Assembly (NCBI RefSeq): GCF_001468465.1
Contig: NZ_LNSA01000006.1
Span: 62,001-126,000, forward strand
Direction of reading: 5' to 3'
Length of the DNA stretch: 64,000 nt
DNA from: Sphingopyxis sp. H115
GTDB taxonomy: Bacteria; Pseudomonadota; Alphaproteobacteria; Sphingomonadales; Sphingomonadaceae
Positions 44,863 through 53,395 of the stretch are shown one piece after another. Below the pieces are notes generated by a model. It worked only from the letters and a program-made list of their open reading frames with translations, was not told the DNA's origin and did no database searches. A program made the translations under genes and the position numbers. Each line of letters begins with the position of its first letter. The stretch's first letter is position 1.

Positions 44863-45197
44863 TCGCCCTTCAGCGCACGCGTCAGCGTGTTGACGCGACC
44901 GTTGAGGAACGCGAGGCTCGAGCGATAGGCGAGCGCGTTTTCGGCATAGGCGGTCTGTTCGGTGGCCATTTCGACGGTGTTCCCGTCGAGCGACGCCTGG
45001 ACGGGGACGCGATAGGCAATCGCGCCTTCGGTCGATCCGCCCTGCCGGGCGAGATCGAGGGCCTTGGCGAAATCGAGATCACGCGCCTTGTAGCCCGGCG
45101 TCGCAGCGTTCGCGATATTCGACGCGAGCATCATCATGCGCTGGCTGCGCAGCTGGAGCGCCGTCGCGTGCAGACCAAAGAGCTTCTCGGATGCCAT
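44859..45197 (-). CDS. flgB: Flagellar proximal rod protein FlgB
   Basis: 112 residues. LFGLHATALQLRSQRMMMLA, SNIANAATPGYKARDLDF. First gene of flgBCDEFGHIJKL; the ATG lies about 85 bp from the predicted start of the sigma-54 transcript. An in-frame upstream extension into the promoter was rejected. Confidence 0.93.
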   Translation of the reverse strand: MASEKLFGLHATALQLRSQRMMMLASNIANAATPGYKARDLDFAKALDLARQGGSTEGAIAYRVPVQASLDGNTVEMATEQTAYAENALAYRSSLAFLNGRVNTLTRALKGE

Positions 45198-45292
45198 CTT
45201 CTCATTCCTTCCCTTGCCCCCATCCGGCGGCGGGGCCTTTCGCCGGAATCCGGACCGATCGGCCACGGACACGCGGAAACACCAAGGCAGCA

Positions 45293-45309
45293 TGCAATGG
45301 GTGTGCCAA
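45293..45309 (-). promoter_or_regulatory. Sigma-54 promoter for the flgB operon
   Basis: On the minus strand TTGGCACACCCATTGCA: GG and GC elements 10 bases apart, an almost perfect match to TTGGCACG-N4-TTGCW. It lies about 95 bp before flgB in the flgB/flgA divergent gap. Confidence 0.85.
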
Positions 45310-45428
45310 ACTATATTTTCTCATTATTTTCAGTGTTTTAAATATTGGGTCCGCCGACTAACGGAAACGCTCGTCAAAAAACCGACAAGGGCCCGTTCCG
45401 CGCCGCTGAACTGCGCGCCAATCCGCGA

Positions 45429-45445
45429 CTGGCACGCTTCCTGCT
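45429..45445 (+). promoter_or_regulatory. Sigma-54 promoter for flgA
   Basis: CTGGCACGCTTCCTGCT has the GG/GC pair at correct spacing and the full TGGCACG block. It is 40 bp before the flgA start. With the flgB promoter it fills the 287-bp divergent gap, leaving about 120 AT-rich bp between them where FlbD/IHF could bind. Confidence 0.85.
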
Positions 45446-45484
45446 TTCCTGCGGGCAACCATTTGGACCGAAGGAGATGGAACC

Positions 45485-45991
45485 TTGTCGCGCAAATTTC
45501 TCGCAAGCCTCGCCGCGATCGGCACATGCCTCGCCGTTCCGGCGCCAGCCCAACAGGCCAATGAGGATTGGCAGACGATCGACGTGCTAACCGCCATGGT
45601 CGCCAACGCCCTCGGCCGCAATGCCACCCCGATCGACCGACGCATCAAGCTGGCGCGTTGTCCCGAACAGGCGTCGGTAACCGCCCTCGACGCGCATACG
45701 CTCGCCGTCCGCTGCAACTCGCTTGGCTGGCGGTTGCGCGTGCCCATGACCGGTCCGGTCGGCGCGGTACCCACCGCGGCCAGCTTTGCCCGCCCGGTCG
45801 CGAGCGCGCCGGTGATTCGCCGCGGCGACAATGTGCGCGTGACGATCGAAACCGAAAGCTTCGCGATCAGCTATTCGGCGATCGCGAACGAGGATGGTCA
45901 CATCGGCGAGACCATTGTGCTGCGCGGCGACGCAAAATCGATGCTGAGCGCCGTCGTCACCGGCGCGGGTCGTGCCCGCATCGCCGACTGA
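45485..45991 (+). CDS. flgA: P-ring assembly chaperone FlgA
   Basis: 168 residues. Signal peptide to about residue 22 (PAPAQQ), then the SAF-like C-terminal domain with RRGDNVRVTIETESFAI and GHIGETIVLRGDAKS. Periplasmic helper for FlgI ring formation. TTG start with AAGGAG 8 bases upstream; a nearby ATG is out of frame. Ends at a strong terminator. Confidence 0.9.
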   Translation: MSRKFLASLAAIGTCLAVPAPAQQANEDWQTIDVLTAMVANALGRNATPIDRRIKLARCPEQASVTALDAHTLAVRCNSLGWRLRVPMTGPVGAVPTAASFARPVASAPVIRRGDNVRVTIETESFAISYSAIANEDGHIGETIVLRGDAKSMLSAVVTGAGRARIAD

Positions 45992-46037
45992 TCGCTGGCT
46001 CCGAAAACGCCTGTTTTTTCTGCCCTAACCACCCTCT

Positions 46038-46089
46038 GGCCCGGTGCTGTCGACTTTCCGGCAGCGCCGGGCCATTGTTTTTCTTTTTT
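46038..46089 (+). terminator. Rho-independent terminator after flgA
   Basis: GGCCCGG...CAGC...CCGGGCC stem (46038-46073) followed by ATTGTTTTTCTTTTTT. Separates flgA from the sigma-28-driven flgM. Confidence 0.8.
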
Positions 46090-46126
46090 GCGACGATCCG
46101 CCTTAATGGCGCGGGCCCGCGTCCGT

Positions 46127-46153
46127 TAAAGCCTTTGTGAACCGCGCCGTCAC
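46127..46153 (+). promoter_or_regulatory. Sigma-28 (FliA)-type promoter for flgM
   Basis: TAAAGCCT - 11 bases - GCCGTCAC against TAAAGTTT-N11-GCCGATAA (6/8 and 5/8), exact spacing, 29 bp before the flgM ATG. Autoregulation of the anti-sigma factor by FliA is usual. Confidence 0.6.
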
Positions 46154-46181
46154 TTTTCTGACGGCACCGGATGGAGGCATT

Positions 46182-46481
46182 ATGTCGGGTGACAGCAAGA
46201 TCGGCCCAATCGGCGGCATCGTCCGCGCGAGCCCGCTCCGCGGCGCGGCCGGCAGCATGGCCGCATCGGCACGCGCTGCCGCGCCGGTGCAGGCGACGCA
46301 GGACAACGTCCCGGCCGGCCGCCTAACTCGCCTGGCGGGCAGCCTGGCCAGCGAGTCCCCGCCGGTCGATGTCGCGCGCGTCGCGTTGCTACGTTCGGCG
46401 ATCGCCAGCGGCAATTATGGCGTCCACCCCGCGATCATCGCGAGCGCCATGCTCGACTTCCACGGCCGCGGGGCCGAATGA
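46182..46481 (+). CDS. flgM: Anti-sigma-28 factor FlgM
   Basis: 99 residues, disordered N-terminus and C-terminal helices that hold FliA (VARVALLRSAIASGNYGVHP, then IIASAMLDF). GGAGG precedes the ATG. The stop overlaps flgN (ATGA). Exported through the flagellum when the hook is complete, releasing FliA. Confidence 0.88.
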   Translation: MSGDSKIGPIGGIVRASPLRGAAGSMAASARAAAPVQATQDNVPAGRLTRLAGSLASESPPVDVARVALLRSAIASGNYGVHPAIIASAMLDFHGRGAE

Positions 46482-46777
46482 TGCTCGACGAAGTGCAATC
46501 GCGGCTCGACGCGCTCGTCGGCGCGCTCGATGGCCATGACGCCGGCGCCATTATCGCGGCGACCGAAGAACTGGCTACCGCGGTGATCCTGTTTCGCGGC
46601 GCGGGGATTCCCGCGGGCAGCGAACATCGCGCACAGCTGCTGATTGGCAAGACGCTCGGACAGCTGGAGGCCGCGGCGATCCGCGTCAACATCCTGAAGG
46701 ACTGGACGCGTCAGAGGATTGACAGAAATCACGACGTTCGTGGCACCCGGCATCGCGGAGCCGCAATAAGTTACTGA
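46478..46777 (+). CDS. flgN: FlgN-like flagellar chaperone
   Basis: 99 residues, helical, coupled to flgM by a 4-bp overlap. Similarity to FlgN (FlgK/FlgL export chaperone) is weak; the call rests on size, helix content and position after flgM. Confidence 0.65.
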   Translation: MMLDEVQSRLDALVGALDGHDAGAIIAATEELATAVILFRGAGIPAGSEHRAQLLIGKTLGQLEAAAIRVNILKDWTRQRIDRNHDVRGTRHRGAAISY

Positions 46778-46808
46778 TAAAAATGTAATTTATACCGATT
46801 AACTGTAA

Positions 46809-46825
46809 ATGGCACGATGATTGCT
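46809..46825 (+). promoter_or_regulatory. Sigma-54 promoter for transglycosylase-flhA-fliA
   Basis: ATGGCACGATGATTGCT: TGGCACG block and TTGC at exact spacing. 31 bp before the transglycosylase ATG, so transcription would begin about 20 bp before it. Confidence 0.85.
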
Positions 46826-46856
46826 TTTGGTCTGCTGAACCAGCGGAACCATAGCC

Positions 46857-47684
46857 ATGAACGCAATCAACACCCCCCAGGGCTCGACCCGCATCGCCGC
46901 ACCCGTGATGGACGCGGTGCAACAGGCGTCGGCGCGCACGGGGATCGATTTCGACTATCTGGTTGATGTCGCACGCGTCGAAAGCGGTTATAATCCGACC
47001 GCCAAGGCGCCAACCTCGTCGGCCCGCGGCCTGTATCAATTCACCAAACAGACCTGGCTCGCGACGCTCGATCGGCATGGCGCCGATCATGGCCTCGCCT
47101 GGGCCGCCGACGCGATCGGTCGCGACGCGTCGGGGCGGCTGTCGGTCGCCAACCCGGCGCTGCGCCAGCAGATCTTCGATCTGCGCGACGATCCGACCGC
47201 ATCGTCGAACATGGCGGCGGCGCTGACCGGCGACAACCGCGCCTATCTCGAAAGCCGGATCGGCCGCAGCGCCGAGCCCGTAGATCTCTATCTCGCGCAT
47301 TTCCTCGGGAGCGGCGGTGCCGCCAAATTCCTGGCAGCGCTCGAAGCCAATCCCGACCAGCCCGGCGCGACGATGATGCCCGAGGCAGCCGCCGCCAACC
47401 GCTCGATTTTCTATGCGGCCGACGGCAGCATGCGCAGCCTTGCCGAGATTCGCGAACGCTTCCGTCTGAAACTCGAGGACGGCGGCAAGATCGAAAACAT
47501 GAAACCCTTCGCGCCCTCCGGCTGGCACGCACAGGCGAGCAGTTCGAGCGGGTTGGCGGGCGCCGGCGGAGGTCGTCCGCCGCTTCAGATGATGGATATT
47601 CAGCCTATGCCGAAAAAGCTCTCGATGGGCTTTGCCGCCGATGCCTATCGCCGGCTTGCCTCGCTTTCGGGAGGCGCCGCATGA
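46857..47684 (+). CDS. Flagellar-linked lytic transglycosylase (SLT domain)
   Basis: 275 residues. A SLT fold with catalytic Glu42 (VARVESGYNP), then SSARGLYQFTKQTW and a later AHFLGSGGAAKFL. No N-terminal signal peptide, so export is probably by the flagellar secretion system. It could open the peptidoglycan for the rod, replacing the muramidase half missing from FlgJ. Stop overlaps flhA by 4 bp. Confidence 0.85.
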   Translation: MNAINTPQGSTRIAAPVMDAVQQASARTGIDFDYLVDVARVESGYNPTAKAPTSSARGLYQFTKQTWLATLDRHGADHGLAWAADAIGRDASGRLSVANPALRQQIFDLRDDPTASSNMAAALTGDNRAYLESRIGRSAEPVDLYLAHFLGSGGAAKFLAALEANPDQPGATMMPEAAAANRSIFYAADGSMRSLAEIRERFRLKLEDGGKIENMKPFAPSGWHAQASSSSGLAGAGGGRPPLQMMDIQPMPKKLSMGFAADAYRRLASLSGGAA

Positions 47685-49804
47685 CCGGCGGTTTCAATAT
47701 GGGCAACGTTGGCCGCGTTGCCGGCGCCTCGGCGCTACCCGCAGGAATGCTGATCCTCGTCGGACTGATGGTGATCCCCGTATCGCCGTTGATCCTCGAC
47801 ATCAGCTTCGTTGCGAACATCATGATCAGCCTCCTGATCCTGATGGTGGCGCTGCAGGCGTCGAAGCCGCTCGATTTTTCCGCCTTTCCGACCGTGCTGT
47901 TGCTCGCCACCTTGTTCCGCCTCGCGCTGAACGTCGCGTCGACGCGCGTCGTGCTCGTCCACGGGCACGAAGGCACGGCATCGGCGGGCCATGTGATCGA
48001 GGCGTTCGGCCAGGTGCTGATCGGCGGCGACTATATCGTCGGCCTGTTCGTGTTTTTCGTGCTGATGATCATCAACCTGATCGTCATCACCAAGGGCGCG
48101 GGCCGCGTGTCCGAGGTGTCGGCGCGCTTCACGCTCGACGCCCTTCCCGGCAAGCAGATGGCGATCGACGCCGACCTGAACGCCGGACTGCTGACCCCCG
48201 AAGAAGCCAAGGCGCGCCGCGTCGAAGTCGGGACCGAGGCCGATTTTTACGGTTCGATGGACGGTGCCTCGAAATTCGTAAAGGGGGACGCGGTCGCCGG
48301 GTTGCTGATCCTGTTCGTCAACATTGTCGGCGGGCTGATCCTTGGCATCTTCAGCCATGGGCTGAGCTTCTCCGAGGCCGGCAGCACCTATGTCACGCTC
48401 GCGATCGGCGATGCGCTCGTCGCGCAGATCCCGGCGCTGCTGCTCTCGATCGCCGCCGCCGCGATCGTCACCCGCGTGTCGTCGCCGTTCGACCTCAGCG
48501 GCCAGATCGGCAGCCAGTTTTCCTCGCCCGCGATCTGGTTGGCAGTGAGCGGCATCCTGTTCGTTCTCGGACTGGTCCCAGCCATGCCGCAGATGCTGAT
48601 CCTGCCCGCCGCCGCGTTGTCATTTACCGTCGGCTGGCAGCTTCGCCGCGCCGCCGCCGCCGTCGCCGCCACGCCCGAACCGGCTGTTCCCGCTCCCGAC
48701 CCGTCGCTGATCCAATGGTCGGACGTCAGCGATGCGAGCGCGTGCCAGCTCGAAATCGGCTATGCGCTCGTCGCCCTTGTGGACGAACGCAAGGGCTCGC
48801 CGCTCATGACGCGGATCACGGGCATCCGCCGGCAATTGTCGAAGGAACTCGGCTTCGTCGTGCCGCCGGTGAAGGTCACCGACGATCTGTCGCTGCCCGG
48901 CAATGTCTATCGCATTTCGGTCGCCGGGGTGATCGTCGGCGAGGACGAGGTTTTCCCCAACGAAATGCTCGCGCTCGATTCGGGCGACCTCGTCACCAAG
49001 GTGACGGGCCGGGCATGCAAGGACCCGACCTTCGGACTTGACGCGCTGTGGATTCCGAAAGCCATGCAGAATGACGCGATCGCGGCGGGCTATACCGTGG
49101 TCGATCCCGCCACGGTCGTCGCGACGCACCTTAACAACAGCATCGTCGCCTCTGCCGCCGAACTGTTCGGCATCGACGATGCCCAGGCGCTGCTCGACAA
49201 TCTCAAGACGCATTATCCGCAACTCGCACAGAATCTCAGTCCGCAAGGCTATGCGCTGCCGCGCGTCGCGAGCCTGTGCAAATCGCTGCTTATCGAGCGC
49301 GTGCCCTTGCGCGATTTCCGCAAGATCGCCGAGGCGATGGTCGCGCTGTCGAGCCAGCAACTCGGCGAGATCGACCTCGTCGAAGCAGTACGCCAGCGTA
49401 TCGGGGCGCTGATTGTGCAGACGATCGTGCCTAGCCGGATGCCGCTGCCGGTCGTCACCTTCAGCCCCGAAATCGAGATGCTGCTGAACCAGTCGGTGCG
49501 CGCCAACCCAGGCGCCGAATGGCCGTTCGAGCATGGCATGGCGATGAAGATCATCGAACAGGTTGGCCAGGCCGTCGAGCCCCTGCTTCTGCAGACGCGC
49601 AGCTTTGCGCTCGTCGCTTCGCCGATATGCCGTTCGGCGCTGTCGCGGCTCGTGCGCGCGACATTCCCCGACGTCGCCGTGATTTCCTACCTCGAAATTC
49701 CGGCCACCAAGCAAACCGAGATTGTCGCGACGATCGGCGCCGAAATGCCGCGCCTCGCGAACGGGCCAGAGGCCCATATGGAGGACCAACCGCATGAGAA
49801 TTGA
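47681..49804 (+). CDS. flhA: Flagellar export gate protein FlhA
   Basis: 707 residues. Around eight membrane helices in the first 320 residues including the FHIPEP-related cytoplasmic loop (GRVSEVSARFTLDALPGKQM), then a soluble C-terminal domain that docks export substrates and chaperones. Full length for the family. Overlaps the transglycosylase and fliA. Confidence 0.95.
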   Translation: MTGGFNMGNVGRVAGASALPAGMLILVGLMVIPVSPLILDISFVANIMISLLILMVALQASKPLDFSAFPTVLLLATLFRLALNVASTRVVLVHGHEGTASAGHVIEAFGQVLIGGDYIVGLFVFFVLMIINLIVITKGAGRVSEVSARFTLDALPGKQMAIDADLNAGLLTPEEAKARRVEVGTEADFYGSMDGASKFVKGDAVAGLLILFVNIVGGLILGIFSHGLSFSEAGSTYVTLAIGDALVAQIPALLLSIAAAAIVTRVSSPFDLSGQIGSQFSSPAIWLAVSGILFVLGLVPAMPQMLILPAAALSFTVGWQLRRAAAAVAATPEPAVPAPDPSLIQWSDVSDASACQLEIGYALVALVDERKGSPLMTRITGIRRQLSKELGFVVPPVKVTDDLSLPGNVYRISVAGVIVGEDEVFPNEMLALDSGDLVTKVTGRACKDPTFGLDALWIPKAMQNDAIAAGYTVVDPATVVATHLNNSIVASAAELFGIDDAQALLDNLKTHYPQLAQNLSPQGYALPRVASLCKSLLIERVPLRDFRKIAEAMVALSSQQLGEIDLVEAVRQRIGALIVQTIVPSRMPLPVVTFSPEIEMLLNQSVRANPGAEWPFEHGMAMKIIEQVGQAVEPLLLQTRSFALVASPICRSALSRLVRATFPDVAVISYLEIPATKQTEIVATIGAEMPRLANGPEAHMEDQPHEN

Positions 49805-50540
49805 GCCCGCCGAGCAATTTGCCGGGGTCGCCGGCCGCGCGCCGCGTCCGCATCGCTATGGCGAAAGCGTCGAGGTGCTGGTCGAGGAATATTCGCCGCT
49901 GGTCCGCAAGATCGCCTGGCAGGTCTTCTCGCGCGTCTCGCGGACAAGCGAACTCGACGACCTGATCCAGACTGGGCTGATTGCGCTGATCGAGGCCAGC
50001 CGTCACTATGAGGAGCGCGGCTTCGCCTTTGCGACCTATGCCACGACGCGTATCCGCGGCGCGATGATCGATCAGCTCCGCCGCGAAGCCGATGTCGGCC
50101 GGTCGGCGATGGTGGCGGCGAAACGCCTGGCCGCGACGCGCGGCGCGCTCGAACAGCAATTGATGCGGGCGCCGACCGCCTCGGAAATGGCCGAAGCGCT
50201 TGAGATGCAGCCCGAAGAATATTTCGCGTTCGAACGCAATGCAACGCATGGCCGGTCGACATCGCTCGACGAACTGACCGACGTCGGGGCCTTTCTCGCA
50301 GCGGACGAAAGCATCGGCGCCGGTGAGAAATGCGAACAGGAGGATTTGATGGGCGCGCTGCGCCAGTGCGTCGCGCACCTATCGGAGCGCGAGCAGATGG
50401 TGTTACAGCTCTATTTTTTCGAAGAACTGAACTTGCACGAAATCGGACTGACGCTCGACGTCAGCGCCGCGCGCATCTGTCAGATCAAGCGCGAGGCGAT
50501 GGCGAAAGTCGACCGGATGATGCGGTCGATGACCGAATAG
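49794..50540 (+). CDS. fliA: Flagellar sigma factor FliA (sigma-28)
   Basis: 248 residues. Region 2 (YSPLVRKIAWQVFSR ... DDLIQTGLIALIEA ... FATYATTRIRGAMIDQLR), region 3, and region 4 HTH (ELNLHEIGLTLDVSAARICQ). Start at ATG with GGAGGA 8 bases upstream, 11 bp inside flhA. Directs late flagellar genes such as flgM and motAB. Confidence 0.93.
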   Translation: MRIEPAEQFAGVAGRAPRPHRYGESVEVLVEEYSPLVRKIAWQVFSRVSRTSELDDLIQTGLIALIEASRHYEERGFAFATYATTRIRGAMIDQLRREADVGRSAMVAAKRLAATRGALEQQLMRAPTASEMAEALEMQPEEYFAFERNATHGRSTSLDELTDVGAFLAADESIGAGEKCEQEDLMGALRQCVAHLSEREQMVLQLYFFEELNLHEIGLTLDVSAARICQIKREAMAKVDRMMRSMTE

Positions 50541-50558
50541 AGGGTGCGGCCAAGGGGA

Positions 50559-51062
50559 TCAGGCCGCCAGCGGCCGGCTGTTTTGCCACGCCGCATCGAT
50601 TTTTTCGAAATAGCTTGCCATGCGTTCGATCCCGTCGTCGGTCAGCCGGACGATTGTGCGGCGCCGGTCGCGTTCGTCGATCGAGCGGCGCACGAGGCCG
50701 AGCCGTTCGAGCGCAGCAATCATGCGAAGTCCCGACGACAGAGGGACTGCGGCCCCCGTCGCAAGGTCGCTTGCGCTGAGCGAACGGCCGTGGGTATTCG
50801 CCAGCATCAGGTCGAGCATCATGTCCCACACTGGCCCAGACAATTCGGCGCTGCCGAAATGGCTGCGGCGCATTCGCCGCATCTGGATGCTGAACGACAC
50901 CTGATCGAGCAACGCCGGCTTGGGCGATGCGTCGCCCTGGGCCGCCGCTGCAGGGCGCGGGGCGGCCGGCGGTACGGCATCGCCGCGGCTCGCCAGCAGG
51001 TCGTGGATCTGATCCACGCGCGATTTCAGTTCGGCAATTTCTTGGTTCGAAAATTGCTGCAT
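50559..51062 (-). CDS. MarR/winged-helix transcriptional regulator
   Basis: 167 residues. The wing-helix core is GRSLSASDLATGAAVPLSSG (recognition region), followed by LERLGLVRRSIDERDRRRTIVRLTDDG, typical of MarR. N-terminal 35 residues are an extra coiled-coil-like region (EIAELKSRVDQIHDLL). The ATG was chosen for fit; the frame is open further upstream over the next gene. Convergent with fliA, 18 bp apart. Target unknown. Confidence 0.8.
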   Translation of the reverse strand: MQQFSNQEIAELKSRVDQIHDLLASRGDAVPPAAPRPAAAAQGDASPKPALLDQVSFSIQMRRMRRSHFGSAELSGPVWDMMLDLMLANTHGRSLSASDLATGAAVPLSSGLRMIAALERLGLVRRSIDERDRRRTIVRLTDDGIERMASYFEKIDAAWQNSRPLAA

Positions 51063-51091
51063 GTGACGATGCCCCCAAGGAGAGCCACGCA

Positions 51092-51505
51092 CTAGGCCGC
51101 AATATCCTTCTGACGGCTGGACGATCCCGACGCATAGATGATCAGCAACAGGATCGGATAGGATATATAAACTGAAAGGAGCGAATAGGGCCGCGCCAAT
51201 ATCTCCGAGAACATATATTTCTGGATATGGCCGAAAATGGCGATGAGCTGCCATCCGGTAATCCAGTAAGGCCAGAAACTCTGCGTCTTCAGGGCGATGA
51301 ACCAGAAGCTCAGCAGGACCAGCAAGTCGATGACGAAGATATTCAGTTCAATATCGGTCCAGGTCGGAAAAGGATTTACGGCGCTGGTTAGGATCGAGGC
51401 GATCAGGGCGGTGTAGGCCGCCCACCGCTCCAAGGGGCCGCCGCGCTTGATCGCGACGGCCACCGTGATGAGCAGTACGAAATAATAGATCGCCACGGAC
51501 CACAT
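51092..51505 (-). CDS. Hypothetical four-helix membrane protein
   Basis: 137 residues with about four hydrophobic helices (IYYFVLLITVAVAI, YTALIASILTSAV, NIFVIDLLVLLSFWFIAL, SVYISYPILLLIIYA). Function not recognised. Same strand as its neighbours between a MarR and a small protein gene. Confidence 0.7.
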   Translation of the reverse strand: MWSVAIYYFVLLITVAVAIKRGGPLERWAAYTALIASILTSAVNPFPTWTDIELNIFVIDLLVLLSFWFIALKTQSFWPYWITGWQLIAIFGHIQKYMFSEILARPYSLLSVYISYPILLLIIYASGSSSRQKDIAA

Positions 51506-51529
51506 GTGGCTGTCAACCTTTCCCGACGA

Positions 51530-51904
51530 TCAAGAGGCCTGCGCCAATGGCAGGGCGGCGACGGCGGCGTCCGACTGGTCATTGCTGCCTTCGTCGAGCT
51601 TTGCCGCCGGCTTGACGCCCGCGCCGAACATCCGCGTGCCGAGCCCGACTTCCTTCTGGGTAACCGTCAGCGCAAGATGCGCATCGGTCAGCAACTGGCG
51701 TACTTCCCCGGCAGCCGCCAGCGCATGCGCGACCTTGGCCATAGCGTCCTGGCCGACGATGGCGGACATGTTCGTCTCGCGGCGCGCAGTCGGCAGCGTG
51801 GCGGCAAGCTGGGCGATACGGATCATAGCCTCGTCGATGGCATCTTCGGCCAGATGAAGGTCGGAGGCGATCTTCTTCGCCGCAGAAACTCGTTGATTCA
51901 GCAT
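51530..51904 (-). CDS. Hypothetical small protein (124 aa)
   Basis: Helical in the first 75 residues (VSAAKKIASDLHLAEDAIDEAMIR) with no signal peptide. Not recognised. Starts beneath an AT-rich hairpin whose loop holds its likely ribosome site. Between a LuxR-like gene and the membrane protein gene on the same strand. Confidence 0.65.
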   Translation of the reverse strand: MLNQRVSAAKKIASDLHLAEDAIDEAMIRIAQLAATLPTARRETNMSAIVGQDAMAKVAHALAAAGEVRQLLTDAHLALTVTQKEVGLGTRMFGAGVKPAAKLDEGSNDQSDAAVAALPLAQAS

Positions 51905-51905
51905 C

Positions 51906-51926
51906 TTCTTTTTCCTTGAAAAAGAA
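51906..51926 (-). promoter_or_regulatory. AT-rich hairpin holding a ribosome-binding site
   Basis: On the minus strand TTCTTTTT - CAAGG - AAAAAGAA, a perfect 8-bp stem with the Shine-Dalgarno-like AAGG in the loop, ending 1 base before the ATG. AU-rich stems next to starts can act as thermosensors; this one may simply be a short A/T run. Confidence 0.4.
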
Positions 51927-51965
51927 TGCTACCGGTTTCCCCCCCGCAGCATTCGGTTCGAACAT

Positions 51966-52466
51966 TCAGGTCATGACACGACCGAGTCCGACAAGGATCG
52001 AATAGAGGGCGGAAAAAGCCAAAATCGTCGCAAACGCGATCAGGATCGGCCAGATTATCCTTTCCATCAACCCATGCCGGTTGGCCGGCTGGGACGCGGT
52101 AGGAAATGGCGAACCGATATCGAAAAGCCGCCGAAACGAACTGCGCCCCGGCTCGGCATCGTCGGCGGGGGACAGGTCGCCTAGGTCGATCAATTGATAT
52201 GTCAAAGGCTGATAAGGGGTAACATGATCGAAGACACCGTTAATCGCCAAGATTCGGGCCGCCTCTATCCTGTTGGAAACATTGAGTTTTTTTAGCACGC
52301 GTCGCACGCGCTCATCCACCGTATGCGGCGAAACATTCATCAGGCGCGCGATTTGCTTGGAATTTTTGTGTTCGTAAACATGCCGCAGCGTTTCGATCTG
52401 CGCCGCCGACAGCAGGCTCATGTAATTGTCGGGGTCGCCTTGCACGCCGTTGGAATAGAGCATCAC
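51966..52466 (-). CDS. LuxR-type HTH regulator with C-terminal membrane helix
   Basis: 166 residues. The LuxR/GerE HTH lies at the N-terminus (residues 20-72: LSAAQIETLRHVYEHKNSKQ, VSPHTVDERVRRVLKKLNVS), with no receiver or ligand domain. A single membrane helix near the C-terminus (IIWPILIAFATILAFSALYS) suggests a membrane-tethered regulator. Two adjacent ATGs could start it. Confidence 0.8.
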   Translation of the reverse strand: MMLYSNGVQGDPDNYMSLLSAAQIETLRHVYEHKNSKQIARLMNVSPHTVDERVRRVLKKLNVSNRIEAARILAINGVFDHVTPYQPLTYQLIDLGDLSPADDAEPGRSSFRRLFDIGSPFPTASQPANRHGLMERIIWPILIAFATILAFSALYSILVGLGRVMT

Positions 52467-52636
52467 GAGTCGAAATCAAGCAGCCGGCCGGGTGATTCGC
52501 GAGCGGTTACGAACTTCGGGCTTTGAGAAAATCCTTAAAAAACAAATCTATAAATCATTTTGCGTTGGAGCATGCCGGTGAGCAAAAATTTTTCTCGAGA
52601 CGCGTCGATTCGCGGGACACTTAGCTCGCTAAGGCT

Positions 52637-53392
52637 CTAGCCCGTAGGCACGCCGCCGCCGCTTTCCTTGAGCGTGCGATAGCGCCGGATCGACTTTTCG
52701 ATATGGCGGCGCGCCGCCCGCCGCGCAGCGCCAGGGTCGCCGGCCTCGATCGCAATGACGATCGCCTCATGGTCGCGGTTGATCGTATGCGCGTAGCGCT
52801 GGTGTCGCACCGGATCGTCGCCCTGGAGGTAGAGCCGCCGCGACGGCACGAGCCGGACGCCGAGAAATTGAGTGAAGCGCAGGAAATAGGGATTGCCCGT
52901 CGCGCTGGCGATCGCGGCATGGAAAGCCGCATCGGCAGCCACCGACGCATCGACATCGCGGCTTTCCTCCATCGCGGCGAGCGTGCGCCGCAATTGGGCG
53001 AGGTCGGCCTCGGTCCGCCGCCGTGCCGCGAGGTCGGCCATCTCGGCCTCGAACCCCATGCGCATTTCGAGCAGCTTCAGCACGTCGTCGATTTCGCCGA
53101 CTTCCTCGGCGGTCACCTGAAAGGCGCGATATTGCGCGCCGTCGGGAACATAGGCGCCCGACCCGCGCCGCGACACCAGCAGGCCGCGCGCCGCGAGCCG
53201 CGAATAGGCCTCGCGCACGACGGTCCGGCTGACGCCGAAGGCCTCGGTGATTTCTTTTTCCGTCGGGAAGCGCGATCCGACGGGCATTTCGCCCGTTTCG
53301 ATCTGCTCCTCGAAGCGCTGGACCAGATCGTCGGCCAGCGATGCCGCCTTGGTTACCGCCATGGACTGTGCGTTATCATCGCGCTGCGACAC
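52637..53392 (-). CDS. FadR-subfamily GntR regulator of the polysaccharide locus
   Basis: 251 residues. N-terminal winged helix (GSRFPTEKEITEAFGVSRTV, VREAYSRLAARGLL), C-terminal FCD helical ligand domain (DAAFHAAIASATGNPYF, with the metal-binding His/Asp pattern). FadR-type regulators of sugar acids bind TNGTNNNACNA, which is found twice or more before the divergent GH105 and the receptor genes. GTG start 3 bp after the DUF4861 gene; an ATG ten codons in is possible. Likely co-transcribed with manD and so autoregulated. Confidence 0.88.
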   Translation of the reverse strand: MSQRDDNAQSMAVTKAASLADDLVQRFEEQIETGEMPVGSRFPTEKEITEAFGVSRTVVREAYSRLAARGLLVSRRGSGAYVPDGAQYRAFQVTAEEVGEIDDVLKLLEMRMGFEAEMADLAARRRTEADLAQLRRTLAAMEESRDVDASVAADAAFHAAIASATGNPYFLRFTQFLGVRLVPSRRLYLQGDDPVRHQRYAHTINRDHEAIVIAIEAGDPGAARRAARRHIEKSIRRYRTLKESGGGVPTG

Positions 53393-53395
53393 TGG

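Noticed and set aside
52620..52633. CTTAGC-TC-GCTAAG hairpin beyond the GntR gene
   Set aside because: Loop too tight and no T tract; may be chance.
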